DNA of 64,000 nt from CAVQMC01 sp963713505 (GTDB lineage: Bacteria; Bacteroidota; Ignavibacteria; Ignavibacteriales; Ignavibacteriaceae), in contig CAVQMC010000011.1 in assembly GCA_963713505.1 (NCBI GenBank), positions 351,109 to 415,108 on the forward strand, written 5' to 3'. Of the stretch, positions 39,400 through 48,881 are shown in pieces (the first letter of the stretch is position 1; each line of letters starts with the position of its first letter). Under the pieces are notes generated by a model that was not told where the DNA came from, searched no databases, and worked only from the letters and a program-made list of their open reading frames with translations. The translations under genes and the position numbers were made by a program.

Positions 39400-40536
39400 T
39401 TGAAAAAGAGAATTTGTATTGGAATTTTAGGCGGCGGACAATTAGCAAGAATGTCTGCTTATCAGGCTTATAAAATGGGATTTGATATTGCCATCTTGGA
39501 AAAGATAAAAAATTCTCCGGCCGGACAATTAACAAATAATGAATTTGTTGGTTGGGTTGATGACAATAAAATATTGAAAAAATTTGCTGAGAGTTCAGAT
39601 ATCATTACATTAGAAAATGAATTCATTGATTACACTCATTTAGAATATCTAGAAAAATTAGGTAAGAAAGTTTTGCCATCTTCTAAAACAATATCATTAA
39701 TTCAGGATAAATTAATTCAAAAAAGAACTTTAAGAAGACATGGAATCCCTGTTGCTGATTTTGTTGAAGTAAAAGATGAAAATAAATACTCGGTAATTTC
39801 TGAGAATTTAGGTGTAAAATTTATATTGAAATCCAGAAAAATGGGATATGATGGTTATGGAAATGAAACAGTTAAAAATAATTCTGAATTTGTTGATGCT
39901 TATAAAAAGCTTACTAAAAGACATTCTAAATTAATGGCAGAGGAATTTATTGATTTTAAAATGGAATTGGCCGTGATGGTTGTAATGAGCAAAAAAGAAA
40001 TAAAAACATACCCTGTTGTACAAACTATTCAAAAAAATCATATTTGTCATACAGTGATTGCTCCGGCCGAAATATCAAATAAATTAATAAAAAAAACAAA
40101 AGAAATTGCTGTTGAATGTATTAAAGCAATAAAAGGTTATGGAATTTTTGGTGTTGAATTATTTTTAACAAAAAAAGATAAACTTTTAGTTAATGAACTT
40201 GCACCAAGAACGCATAATTCAGGACATTACACAATAGAAGCATGTACAACTTCTCAATTTGAAAATCATATTAGAGCAATATTGAATTTGCCGTTAGGTT
40301 CAACAGAACTTGTTAGACCAAGTGCTGTTATGATTAATTTACTTGGAAAAAAAGAAGGACCCGGAATTGTTAATGACTACAAAGTTGCTTTAAAAGACCC
40401 CGAAGTTCATTTGCATATTTATGGAAAAGGTAAATCTAGAATCGGAAGAAAGATGGGTCATATAACTTTGATTGGTGATAATTCTAAGAGTATTATAAGA
40501 AGAGCAAAATCTGCTGAAGGAAAAATTATAATTTAA
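39400..40536 (+). CDS. purK: N5-carboxyaminoimidazole ribonucleotide synthase
   Basis: Carboxylates AIR with bicarbonate and ATP in purine synthesis. The N-terminal GILGGGQLARM motif and the ATP-grasp region (LKSRKMGYDGYGNETV, MAEEFIDFKMELAVMV) are diagnostic, as is NELAPRTHNSGHYTIEAC near residue 267. The length of 378 aa is normal. The start is TTG. PurE follows after 13 bases. Confidence 0.95.
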   Translation: MKKRICIGILGGGQLARMSAYQAYKMGFDIAILEKIKNSPAGQLTNNEFVGWVDDNKILKKFAESSDIITLENEFIDYTHLEYLEKLGKKVLPSSKTISLIQDKLIQKRTLRRHGIPVADFVEVKDENKYSVISENLGVKFILKSRKMGYDGYGNETVKNNSEFVDAYKKLTKRHSKLMAEEFIDFKMELAVMVVMSKKEIKTYPVVQTIQKNHICHTVIAPAEISNKLIKKTKEIAVECIKAIKGYGIFGVELFLTKKDKLLVNELAPRTHNSGHYTIEACTTSQFENHIRAILNLPLGSTELVRPSAVMINLLGKKEGPGIVNDYKVALKDPEVHLHIYGKGKSRIGRKMGHITLIGDNSKSIIRRAKSAEGKIII

Positions 40537-40549
40537 GGAAATTTATTTT

Positions 40550-41047
40550 ATGGCTGCTGCTAAACCACTAATCGGTATAATTATGGGCAGCGATTCTGAT
40601 TTGCCGGTAATGAAAGACGCTGCAGAAATATTAGATTTATTTGGAATTAATTATGAAATAAAAATTGTTTCTGCACATAGAACTCCAAAATTTATGGCAG
40701 AATATGGGAGCAATTCATATAAAAGGGGGATTAAGGTTATAATTGCCGGTGCTGGAGGTGCAGCTCATTTACCAGGAATGACCGCAGCTCATTCTCCACT
40801 GCCTGTTATCGGTGTTCCTGTAAAAAGTAAATCGTTAGAAGGATTAGATTCATTACTATCAATAGTTCAAATGCCTGGAGGAGTACCTGTTGCTACTGTA
40901 GGAATCAATCAAGCTAAAAATGCAGGAATCTTAGCAGCAGAAATATTAGCTGTTAATGATAAAGGATTATTGGAAAAGTTAAAAAAATATAAAAAGAAAT
41001 TAGAAACAGAGTCATTAAATAAAAATAAAAAGATGACTCAAAGTTAA
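40550..41047 (+). CDS. purE: N5-CAIR mutase
   Basis: Converts N5-CAIR to CAIR, working directly after PurK. Class I PurE motifs are GIIMGSDSDLPVM at the start, the catalytic His in SAHRTP (about residue 46), AGAGGAAHLPGMTAAHS and QMPGGVPVATV. The length of 165 aa is typical, with a short Lys-rich tail. The pairing with purK supports the class I assignment. The two genes are flanked by the long direct repeats. Confidence 0.96.
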   Translation: MAAAKPLIGIIMGSDSDLPVMKDAAEILDLFGINYEIKIVSAHRTPKFMAEYGSNSYKRGIKVIIAGAGGAAHLPGMTAAHSPLPVIGVPVKSKSLEGLDSLLSIVQMPGGVPVATVGINQAKNAGILAAEILAVNDKGLLEKLKKYKKKLETESLNKNKKMTQS

Positions 41048-41340
41048 TTTATATATCATTTTAATACATATTTTAAAAAAAATCGCGTGAGATCAGATTC
41101 ATCTGAAGAAAAATACATAGATTTTATTAATTTTACTGAAATTTTTCTTGCATTAATAGTGAAAAATATTTAATCTTGCAAACAAGAAGAATTATAGTGG
41201 GCTTTAAATAATTCCAATCAAATTAACTTTATTTTTAAAGGAGGTGACCTAAGAAATTTAATTTTCGGTTTCTGTCGGTTTTACTATAATTCAGAAACAA
41301 ATTCAATAACCTTTCTTTTAAACAATCGATAGGAGTAACT
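41048..41340 (+). promoter_or_regulatory. 293-base leader/gap before T9SS copy 2
   Basis: No gene seen. It contains aaaggaggtgacc near 41238-41250, a near-perfect complement of the 16S rRNA 3' end, yet the only adjacent start codon (gtg) is followed at once by a stop (gtg acc taa). The true ribosome site for the next gene (ataggagtaact) is about 90 bases further on. Either a long 5' leader with an orphan ribosome site or a decayed small ORF would explain it. Confidence 0.45.
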
Positions 41341-43569
41341 ATGAAAAAATTTTTTCATATACCTATTTTACTTGTGCTCTTAACTTGGTGTTTCGGAACA
41401 AATTCTTTTGCTCAGTATGCACCATCCACAGGCTTAGCTCCTTCCAATCATGTTATAAATCCTTCTCATGAAAGAGGAGCAAAAATTCAACGTGACGGCG
41501 CAACAACCGGATACGGCGTTTATTTTGATATTGTTGGTTTTGTAAATCAGCAATTTTTTTCAGTCCCTATTCCTGACGGAACTCCAATTACACCAATTGG
41601 TACTCCTACTACCGTACTAGTTCAAGGAGGAGATTTTGGTGAAGGTGGTGTTTATTATGGTACAATTAATGACAACGCTTTAGTAACTTATGATATTTCA
41701 ACAGGTGTTCAAACTACTGTTGCATCAATTACAGGTGTAACTTCCGGTCAGTCACTTATCGGATTAGGATATTATCCTGCTACTAACACTATGTACTTGG
41801 CTACAACAAATATTACAACATCAGAATTATATACTTTGGATGTTTCTTCAGGTGTAGCAACTTTAATTGGTACAGTTACAAATTGTCCCGGTTTAATTGC
41901 AATTGGAGTAAACTGCGACGGTGAAATGTACGGTGTTGATTTAGTAAATGATAATTTAGTATCAATCGATCCGTCGACTGCTGCTGGAACTATTGTTGGT
42001 CCATTAGGATATGATGCAAACTATGCTCAGGATGCAGATTTTGATTTTGCAACTGGTACTTTGTATATAGCTGCTTATAATGGTGCAACTGGCACTGGAG
42101 AATTAAGAACAGCAGATTTAACAACTGGTAATACTACTTTTATAACTACATTAACAGGAGCTGAAGTTACATCATTTGGTATCCCTGGAACCTGCGGCGC
42201 ACCATGCCCTGTAGAAAGTGCATCAAATCCAAATCCAGCAACAGGTGCAGGCGATGTAGATGTAAATTTAGGACAGTTAACCTGGGATAACGGAGCCGGA
42301 GCAGTAACAAACGAAGTATACTTCGGAACCAGCCCTGGAAGTTTAACATTAGTACAATCAGGTACATTAGCAACCTCATGGACAATAGATCCAAGCTACT
42401 TACCATTAGATTATGCAACAACCTATTACTGGAAAGTAATTGAAATAGGTGATACATGTAATGCAACAGCATCAACATGGAACTTTACAACAATGCAGAA
42501 TCCAAATTTAGTCACTGTATTCATGGATGATTTCGAATCAGGCTGCGGCAACTGGACAATAACCAATGACGGCGGAACCTGTGTATGGGATTGTTCACAT
42601 GATGCAAGTGAATATATGATGGGAAGTACCGGAGCATCAGGCTTTGTAATGGCAGCAGATGCAGATTTCTGCGGATCAGGTTCAACATTGCTGTCAACAG
42701 CAACATTAACAAACCCGATTGATGCAACTACTTCTCCAACTGTTTATTTAGAATTTGATGAGGACTGGAGAACAATAACCACATCAGATACAGCAGCAGT
42801 AGAAGTAAGTACAGACGGCGGTGCAACCTGGATGTCAGCATTAAGTTATGATGGAGTAGATGCAAGAGATACACATGCATTTGTAGATCTATCATCAATG
42901 GTAGGAAACACATCATTTATGTTAAGATTCAGAACAGTAATGCCCGGCTGGGACTGGTGGTGGGCAGTTGACAATGTAATGGTACAATTAGTTACTCCTG
43001 TAGAAATGACATCATTTACAGCCAATGTAAATGAAGGTAATGTATCATTGAATTGGTCAACGGCAACCGAAACCAACAACAAAGGCTTTGATGTTCAGAG
43101 AAGGTCAGAAAACGGCCAGTATGAAACAATAGCATTTGTAGATGGTAACGGAACCTCAACAGAAAAACACAACTACAGTTATGTAGATACTAAGTTAGCT
43201 TCTGGAAACTATACATACAGATTGAAACAAGTAGATTTCGATGGAAAATTTGCATATTCAAAAGAAGTAAATGCAAATGTAGAGTTACCGGCAGTATACA
43301 GCTTAGAGCAGAATTATCCGAATCCGTTTAACCCAAGTACACAGATAAACTTCAGTCTAGCAGTAGACTCAAGAGTAAGCTTGAAAGTATTTGATGTATT
43401 AGGAAGACAAGTTGCCGAGTTAGTCAATAACAATTTGACAGCCGGACAACATAATATAAACTTCAATGCATCAAACTTATCAAGTGGAGTATACTTCTAC
43501 AGATTAGAAGCAAAGGGAGTAAATGGAAAGAACTTCACATCAATCAAGAAGATGATTCTAACAAAATAA
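41341..43569 (+). CDS. T9SS-secreted multidomain protein, copy 2 (intact)
   Basis: 742 aa, unbroken. Signal peptide ending at FAQ, then a propeller-like region in residues 30-285. FN3-like domain from about 293 (PVESASNPNPATGAG, NEVYFGTSPGSL), jelly-roll/MAM-like domain about 390-550 (MDDFESGCGNWTITND, STDGGATWMSAL), FN3-like part with VSLNWSTATETNNKGFDV, and the T9SS sorting domain in the last 80 residues. It differs from copy 1 mainly in the first 155 residues; the rest is nearly the same protein. Predicted to be exposed on or shed from the cell surface. Function unknown. Confidence 0.88.
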   Translation: MKKFFHIPILLVLLTWCFGTNSFAQYAPSTGLAPSNHVINPSHERGAKIQRDGATTGYGVYFDIVGFVNQQFFSVPIPDGTPITPIGTPTTVLVQGGDFGEGGVYYGTINDNALVTYDISTGVQTTVASITGVTSGQSLIGLGYYPATNTMYLATTNITTSELYTLDVSSGVATLIGTVTNCPGLIAIGVNCDGEMYGVDLVNDNLVSIDPSTAAGTIVGPLGYDANYAQDADFDFATGTLYIAAYNGATGTGELRTADLTTGNTTFITTLTGAEVTSFGIPGTCGAPCPVESASNPNPATGAGDVDVNLGQLTWDNGAGAVTNEVYFGTSPGSLTLVQSGTLATSWTIDPSYLPLDYATTYYWKVIEIGDTCNATASTWNFTTMQNPNLVTVFMDDFESGCGNWTITNDGGTCVWDCSHDASEYMMGSTGASGFVMAADADFCGSGSTLLSTATLTNPIDATTSPTVYLEFDEDWRTITTSDTAAVEVSTDGGATWMSALSYDGVDARDTHAFVDLSSMVGNTSFMLRFRTVMPGWDWWWAVDNVMVQLVTPVEMTSFTANVNEGNVSLNWSTATETNNKGFDVQRRSENGQYETIAFVDGNGTSTEKHNYSYVDTKLASGNYTYRLKQVDFDGKFAYSKEVNANVELPAVYSLEQNYPNPFNPSTQINFSLAVDSRVSLKVFDVLGRQVAELVNNNLTAGQHNINFNASNLSSGVYFYRLEAKGVNGKNFTSIKKMILTK

Positions 43570-43627
43570 GAAGAGATTACAAATCTAAATTGAAAGCCGG
43601 CTTAGAATATAGGCCGGCTTTTTTTAT
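41810..43627 (+). repeat. Direct repeat, copy 2, of the T9SS gene 3' portion and terminator
   Basis: Partner of 37504-39318 in the same orientation about 4.3 kb away. Differences in the 42190-43569 part are few and mostly silent (for example gacgca/gatgca, gcatct/gcttct). Confidence 0.9.
43593..43627 (+). terminator. Intrinsic terminator after T9SS copy 2
   Basis: The same ccggc-rich hairpin as after copy 1 (gaaagccggc / ggccggctt), followed by seven T. Confidence 0.9.
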
Positions 43628-43886
43628 TTAAATCATTATAAAAATCAGTAAATAAATTTCAAATTCTAAAGTTAAATTTTTAGTTAATAATTAATTAATA
43701 CTTAAAATTCATGAAAATGTTAAATAAGTAAAAAAAAATTTGTATATTTCCGTTAGATTTTATGCGCTAATAGAATAAGGGGCAGAAATGTAAAAAATTA
43801 ACTAAACTTTATACGGGAGGGTAAAAAGTTTAATAAAGCACTTCCATTTATAATTCAAATTTCTCAATACAAAAACAGGAGTAATT
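43628..43886 (+). promoter_or_regulatory. Leader/gap before the third T9SS gene
   Basis: An AT-rich gap without a gene. About 100 bases before the ATG lies ggggcagaa followed by atgtaa, a start codon directly followed by a stop. About 70 bases before the ATG lies gggagggtaa with no start. The gene's own SD is acaggagtaatt. Like the gap before copy 2, this looks like a long transcribed leader with ribosome-site-like elements that lead nowhere. Confidence 0.4.
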
Positions 43887-45749
43887 ATGAAAAAATTCTA
43901 TGCTATATTTGTTATACTTATGAGCTGTACGATGATATTCGGGCAGTCAAAAAAAATTGCATTGGATCAAGATCCAAGTTACAAACCTATCAATGTATTG
44001 CCTTCTCCAAGTAATATAAATGATATCAAATGGGAAGAAACATTTAATTCCACTACACCGCCGGCCGGCTGGAATATCGTAGATAACGATGGCAGCGGCT
44101 CAGCATGGGAATTTCGTCAAGTGGTAGCTTTTACTAGCGGTGATACAGTTTATCCGCAAGTTGGACAAAGTTTTTGGTTTAGCAATTTTAATAATGCTAA
44201 CAGCAATGGTTTAATTGATGAATGGATTATCTCTCCTCAATTACCAATGGTTGAAAGTGGAGATAGTTTATATTTCTGGGCTGGTGCTATAGATGCCGGT
44301 TATGACGATTCATTAAAAGTTTGGGTTTCTACTACTGATACCGCTTTAGCAAGTTTTACTCAAATTGGATATTTTAAAGTTGATGGACCAGTCGGTACAT
44401 GGCATAAATATGGCTTTGATTTATCTGCATTTTCAGGTCATCAAGTATATGTTGCTGTAAATTATTATATAGTAGATGGTGGCCCCTCAGGTAATTATTC
44501 TGATAATGTCTGGGTAGATCATTTCATTATGACTGGTGCAGGCGGCGGCGGAATAATACCAATTTCTCAAGCCATTGAAGATTTAAATGGTGATTATGTA
44601 CCGGATCATTTAGGTGATACTGTTACAGTTCAAGGTGTTGTTTCTTCACCAGATTACAATACCGGTAACTTTAATTATGTTATATGGGATGGTACAGCAG
44701 GTGTTACTACAATTTTATTCGGTTATACTGGACCTGAATATAATGAAGGTGATATGCTTCAAATAACAGGAACTATCGGTCAATATAACGGATTAACTCA
44801 GTTAGAACCTTTAGATGATGCTAGTGTTACTTTAGAAAGCACTGGTAATGCATTACCTAATTATATGGTAATGACTTTGGCTCAGTATTTTGCTGATCCG
44901 GAAGCTTATGAAGGTACTTTAGTAGCATTTGCAAGTTTAAATCCTATTGCAGGACAAACATGGCCAAGTTCTGGTTCAAATGCTAACTTTATCATGACTG
45001 ATGGTACTGATACAGTTACAATTAGAATTGATAAAGAAACTAATATTGATGATAATCCCGAACCTACATGGCCAAGAGATGTAATTGGATTTGGAAGCCA
45101 GTTTGATAATTCAACTCCTCCGGATGGCGGATATCAAATATTACCAAGATCTATTGACGATTTTCCACCTGCAAATACAGTTCCGGTTGAACTTACTTCA
45201 TTTTCTGCTGACATTAATGGCAGTTCAGTTGTATTAAACTGGAAAACTGCTACTGAAACAAATAATGACAGATTTGAAATTCAAAGAAAATCTGCAGGAG
45301 AATTTGTAACGGTTGGTAATATTAAAGGACAGGGAACTTCAACACAGCCACACGAATATTCATTTACAGATCAAAATTTAACTGCTGGTGAATATTATTA
45401 TCGTCTGAAACAAGTTGATTTTAACGGATCAGCATCTTATTCAAAAGAAGTTGATGTTCATGTTGCTCCAAATAATTTCTCTTTAGAACAAAATTATCCA
45501 AACCCTTTCAACCCAAGTACTGTAATTAACTTTAATCTTTCTGTAGATTCAAAAGTTACTTTAAATGTTTACAATGTATTAGGTCAAAAGGTTGCTCAAT
45601 TGTTAAATAACACTGTAAAAGCGGGAAGCCATCAGGTTAATTTCAAAGCTTCCAATTTATCAAGCGGTGTTTATTTTTATCAATTGGATGCCAAAGGAAT
45701 TAACGGTCAATCATTTAGTTCAGTTAAGAAAATGATCTTGACTAAATAA
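43887..45749 (+). CDS. T9SS-secreted protein with choice-of-anchor J-like and OB-like domains
   Basis: 620 aa. Signal peptide ending at GQ, then a jelly-roll domain at about residues 48-220 (WEETFNSTTPPAGWNIVDND, LIDEWIISPQLP), which is the cleaved-adhesin/choice-of-anchor J pattern. An OB-like nucleic-acid-binding-type fold follows at about 230-430 (HLGDTVTVQGVVSS, GDMLQITGTIGQYNGLTQLE). An FN3-like stretch (VVLNWKTATETNND) precedes the T9SS sorting domain (NYPNPFNPST to KKMILTK). Its tail is related to but not identical with those of the two preceding T9SS genes. Likely a surface adhesin or matrix protein. Confidence 0.85.
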   Translation: MKKFYAIFVILMSCTMIFGQSKKIALDQDPSYKPINVLPSPSNINDIKWEETFNSTTPPAGWNIVDNDGSGSAWEFRQVVAFTSGDTVYPQVGQSFWFSNFNNANSNGLIDEWIISPQLPMVESGDSLYFWAGAIDAGYDDSLKVWVSTTDTALASFTQIGYFKVDGPVGTWHKYGFDLSAFSGHQVYVAVNYYIVDGGPSGNYSDNVWVDHFIMTGAGGGGIIPISQAIEDLNGDYVPDHLGDTVTVQGVVSSPDYNTGNFNYVIWDGTAGVTTILFGYTGPEYNEGDMLQITGTIGQYNGLTQLEPLDDASVTLESTGNALPNYMVMTLAQYFADPEAYEGTLVAFASLNPIAGQTWPSSGSNANFIMTDGTDTVTIRIDKETNIDDNPEPTWPRDVIGFGSQFDNSTPPDGGYQILPRSIDDFPPANTVPVELTSFSADINGSSVVLNWKTATETNNDRFEIQRKSAGEFVTVGNIKGQGTSTQPHEYSFTDQNLTAGEYYYRLKQVDFNGSASYSKEVDVHVAPNNFSLEQNYPNPFNPSTVINFNLSVDSKVTLNVYNVLGQKVAQLLNNTVKAGSHQVNFKASNLSSGVYFYQLDAKGINGQSFSSVKKMILTK

Positions 45750-45773
45750 TTTCATTTTAACCAATTTTATTGG

Positions 45774-45802
45774 AAAACCCCGCGAATTTGCGGGGTTTTT
45801 TA
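45774..45802 (+). terminator. Intrinsic terminator after the third T9SS gene
   Basis: A GC-rich stem (aaccccgc / gcggggtt) with a short AT loop and six T. Confidence 0.92.
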
Positions 45803-45877
45803 TTTTATATACACAAAATCTACATTGCTACTTCTTATCAATTTTAATAATTTAACACTTCATTACTTAATAAAAAT

Positions 45878-46510
45878 ATGGAAAAAATAATGAAAAATAT
45901 TTTCTTACTGCTGGTTGTCTCAATAATCGCTTTTTCGTGCAGTAAAACTACAGATCAGGAATATATGAAAAAAGCATCTGATTTTGTGAAGGATAAAAAA
46001 CCAAAGGATGCAATTGAATCTTATAAAAACTTAATAAATGAATATCCTAATAGTAAGTTAGCACCTGAAGCAATGACTGAATTATCTGCGTTATATATCA
46101 AACAAAATGATGCTAGTGATGCTGTTGTATTTTACGAAAATTTAGTTAAAGATCATTCCGATAGTAAAATTGCACCAAGAGCATTGTTGGAATCAGCTGC
46201 ATTATACCAAAAAAATTTAGTTAAAAATCTAACCAGTACACAATCATTGCAAAAAGCAGCAGAAACCTATAAAAGTGTATATGATAAATATCCGCAAAGT
46301 GAAGAAGCACCTAAATCTTTATTTATGAGCGGATTTATTTATGCTAATGATTTGCAGAATTATAAAAAAGCAGATGATATTTATAAATTATTTCTCGAAA
46401 AATATCCTAAGCACCAATTAGCTTTTGCTGCAAAAGAAGAATTAAATAATCTGGGTTTAACTCCGGATCAAATTTTAGAAAAATCGCAAAAAAAAGAAGC
46501 ATCTAAATAA
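45878..46510 (+). CDS. TPR lipoprotein
   Basis: 210 aa. The lipobox IIAFSC ends the signal peptide, followed by three to four TPR units with the LKDHSDSKIAPRAL and YDKYPQSEEAPKSLF spacing typical of BamD/YbgF-like outer-membrane proteins. It could serve in envelope assembly, but BamD identity is not certain at this length. The start may be the second Met (MKNIFLLL, 45890). Its stop overlaps the next ATG by one base (taATGg). Confidence 0.8.
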   Translation: MEKIMKNIFLLLVVSIIAFSCSKTTDQEYMKKASDFVKDKKPKDAIESYKNLINEYPNSKLAPEAMTELSALYIKQNDASDAVVFYENLVKDHSDSKIAPRALLESAALYQKNLVKNLTSTQSLQKAAETYKSVYDKYPQSEEAPKSLFMSGFIYANDLQNYKKADDIYKLFLEKYPKHQLAFAAKEELNNLGLTPDQILEKSQKKEASK

Positions 46511-47439
46511 TGGCAGATGCTGCGACACAAGATTATAGAAAGTTTCTTGATCCTTCAATTATTTCAAAATTAAATTCCCTTGAACTAAGAGCAAGATTAG
46601 TTGTTGAAGGTTTTATGGTTGGGCTTCATAAAAGTCCTTATCATGGTTTCAGTATTGAGTTTACCGAACACCGTCCTTATATGCAGGGGGATGGTTTAAA
46701 AGATATTGACTGGAAAGTTTATGGAAAAACAGAAAAATATTTTATCAAACAATATGAAGAAGAAACAAATTTAAAAAGTTACATACTTTTAGATACAAGT
46801 AAGTCAATGAGTTTTGCTTCGGAAGGAAATATATCAAAATTGGAATATAGTCAAACTCTTGTTGCCGGTTTAAGTTATTTGATGACTAAGCAGCAGGATG
46901 CTGTAGGAATAACATTATATGCTGATTCAATAAAAAAATATATGCCTCCCAAAACCAGCAGGGCTTATTTTCATGAGATACTAAAAAGTTTAAGTGAAGT
47001 GAAGTCCTCAAATAAAACCAACACAGCTTCTTGTTTAAATTCTATTGCGGAAAAGATTAAGAGAAGGGGATTGGTAATTATTATTTCTGATTTCTTTGAT
47101 GATGTAAATTCAATTTTAAAAGCTTTAAAACATTTTAGATATCAAAAGAACGAGGTAATTGTTTTTCAAATTTTAGATCCGATGGAACAAAGTTTTGCTT
47201 TTAAAAATGATGCAATTTTCTTTGACTTAGAAACAGAAGAGGAAATGACAACCCAGCCGTATCAAATTCAAAAAGCATATAAAGAAGCAATGAGCAATTT
47301 TGTTTCTAAAATTAAAAACGAATGTCTAAATTCAAACATAGAATATAATTTAATAACAACTTCCACACCATTTGATAAAGCATCTGTTCAGTTATATCCA
47401 AAAACGGAGCAGACTTTATTAAATCGTACTCATAGATAA
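46510..47439 (+). CDS. DUF58 protein with von Willebrand A-type fold
   Basis: 309 aa. The DUF58 signature GDGLKDIDWKVYGKTEKYFIKQYEEE is followed by the MIDAS-like DTSKSMSF (about residues 97-104) of a vWA domain. Such proteins usually accompany a MoxR AAA ATPase and vWA/BatA genes, none of which lie in this window. It is translationally coupled to the TPR lipoprotein upstream and overlaps the convergent mutase gene by 10 bases. Confidence 0.9.
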   Translation: MADAATQDYRKFLDPSIISKLNSLELRARLVVEGFMVGLHKSPYHGFSIEFTEHRPYMQGDGLKDIDWKVYGKTEKYFIKQYEEETNLKSYILLDTSKSMSFASEGNISKLEYSQTLVAGLSYLMTKQQDAVGITLYADSIKKYMPPKTSRAYFHEILKSLSEVKSSNKTNTASCLNSIAEKIKRRGLVIIISDFFDDVNSILKALKHFRYQKNEVIVFQILDPMEQSFAFKNDAIFFDLETEEEMTTQPYQIQKAYKEAMSNFVSKIKNECLNSNIEYNLITTSTPFDKASVQLYPKTEQTLLNRTHR

Positions 47440-48783
47440 TTCTGGATTTCTTCCGAATATTTTGCTGCATAATTCTCCGAAGAATTTTTATTTTTCGCTT
47501 CAGTTATAATTCTAATTATTGGTTCAGTATTTGATTTTCTCAAATGAACCCAATGATCTTCAAAATCTAATCTTAATCCGTCATCAATATTTATTTTTTC
47601 ATCTTTATATTTTTCAATAATCTTTTTAATAATTTCATCAGGATTTTTTTCACCTAGATTTATTTTTTTCTTTGTTATGAAATATTGTGGAAGAATTTCT
47701 TTTAAAACAGAAATTGGTTTATTAAATTCGGTTAAATGCTGCAAAGTAATTGCAATTCCTACAAGTGCATCGCGTCCGTAATGCAGCTCGGGATAAATTA
47801 CTCCTCCGCTTCCTTCACCTCCGATAATTGCTTTAACTTCTTTCATCTTTTTAACAACATTTGCTTCTCCGACAGGAGAACGAAAAACTTTACAGCCGAA
47901 TTCATTTGCAACATCTTCTACAGCTCTTGAAGTAGACAAATTTACAGCAACATTTCCTTTTTCTTTAGATAAAATAAATTTTACAGCCTGAGTAATTGTA
48001 TTTTCTTCTCCAAACGGTTCGCCTTTATCAGTAATTAAAACAAGTCTGTCAACATCCGGATCGACAACAACTCCTAAATCTGCCTTATTTTCTTTTACAG
48101 CTTTCATTGTTTCTATTAGATTTTCAGGAATCGGTTCAGGAAGTCTAGGAAAAATTCCGGTTTTTTCACAATTCATTTCAATTACTTCACATCCAAAATC
48201 TCTTAGAAGTTGAGGAATTACGTATACTCCTGCTCCGTTTACGCAATCCACAAGTACTTTGAATTTTTTCTTTTTAATTTGTTCTAAATTTATGTGCTTT
48301 AATTTTAATACATCATTTTTATGAATTTCTAAACCTTCTTTAGAAACAATTCTTTTGCCGATTTTTTCCCAGCTTTGAAATTTATTTTTGAGTATTGTTT
48401 AAGATTTTCAGCATCTCAAAATTTTCTTCAGGTGTCATAAACTGGCCGGTAGAGTTTAATAATTTCAATGCATTCCATTCATTTGGATTGTGGCTTGCCG
48501 AAATTGCAATTCCGCCGTTTGCTTTAAGATTTTTAACAGTATATTGAACTGTCGGAGTCGGACAAATTCCGATATCGACAACATCCAAACCTTTTGCCAA
48601 TAAAGTTCCTGTTAAAATAGAATTAACCATTTCTCCGGTAATTCGAGCATCTCTCCCGATTACAACTTTTCCGCTTCCGATAAAATCCGCATAAGCAGAA
48701 GCATACTTTACAATAACATTTGGATCTAATCCGTCGCCGACAATTCCTCTTATTCCGGAAACACTTACCATTAAAGTAGACAT
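47430..48783 (-). CDS. glmM: Phosphoglucosamine/phosphomannomutase family enzyme, one frameshift
   Basis: An alpha-D-phosphohexomutase of about 450 aa. The active serine is in ISASHNPNEWNALKLL, the Mg2+ loop is VDPDVDRLVLI, the sugar loop is GGEGSGGVIYPE and the phosphate-binding end is RKSNTEPIIRII. The closest match by eye is the GlmM type of Bacteroidota, which makes glucosamine-1-phosphate for cell wall synthesis; a phosphomannomutase role is not excluded. The frame breaks near 48385-48392, beside a T5 run on the + strand, and continues as FQSWEKIGKRIVSKEG. The ATG at 48783 is clear from homology. nth is divergent, 98 bases away. Confidence 0.88.
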
Positions 48784-48881
48784 TCAAATTCTCCCAATTT
48801 CTTTAATCAAATTTTGAGTGTTAAAATTTTAATAGATGTTCAATAATTCTTATCTTAATTAAATACAATAATAATAATTTT

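Noticed and set aside
41236..41300. A small gene after the strong aaaggaggtgacc site
   Set aside because: The only start there is followed by a stop after one codon, and no ATG lies within reach.
37874..42916. Several Leu/Arg-rich open frames on the minus strand under the two T9SS genes
   Set aside because: They are antisense shadows of a conserved, codon-biased plus-strand gene, repeat in both copies, and have no ribosome sites or family resemblance.
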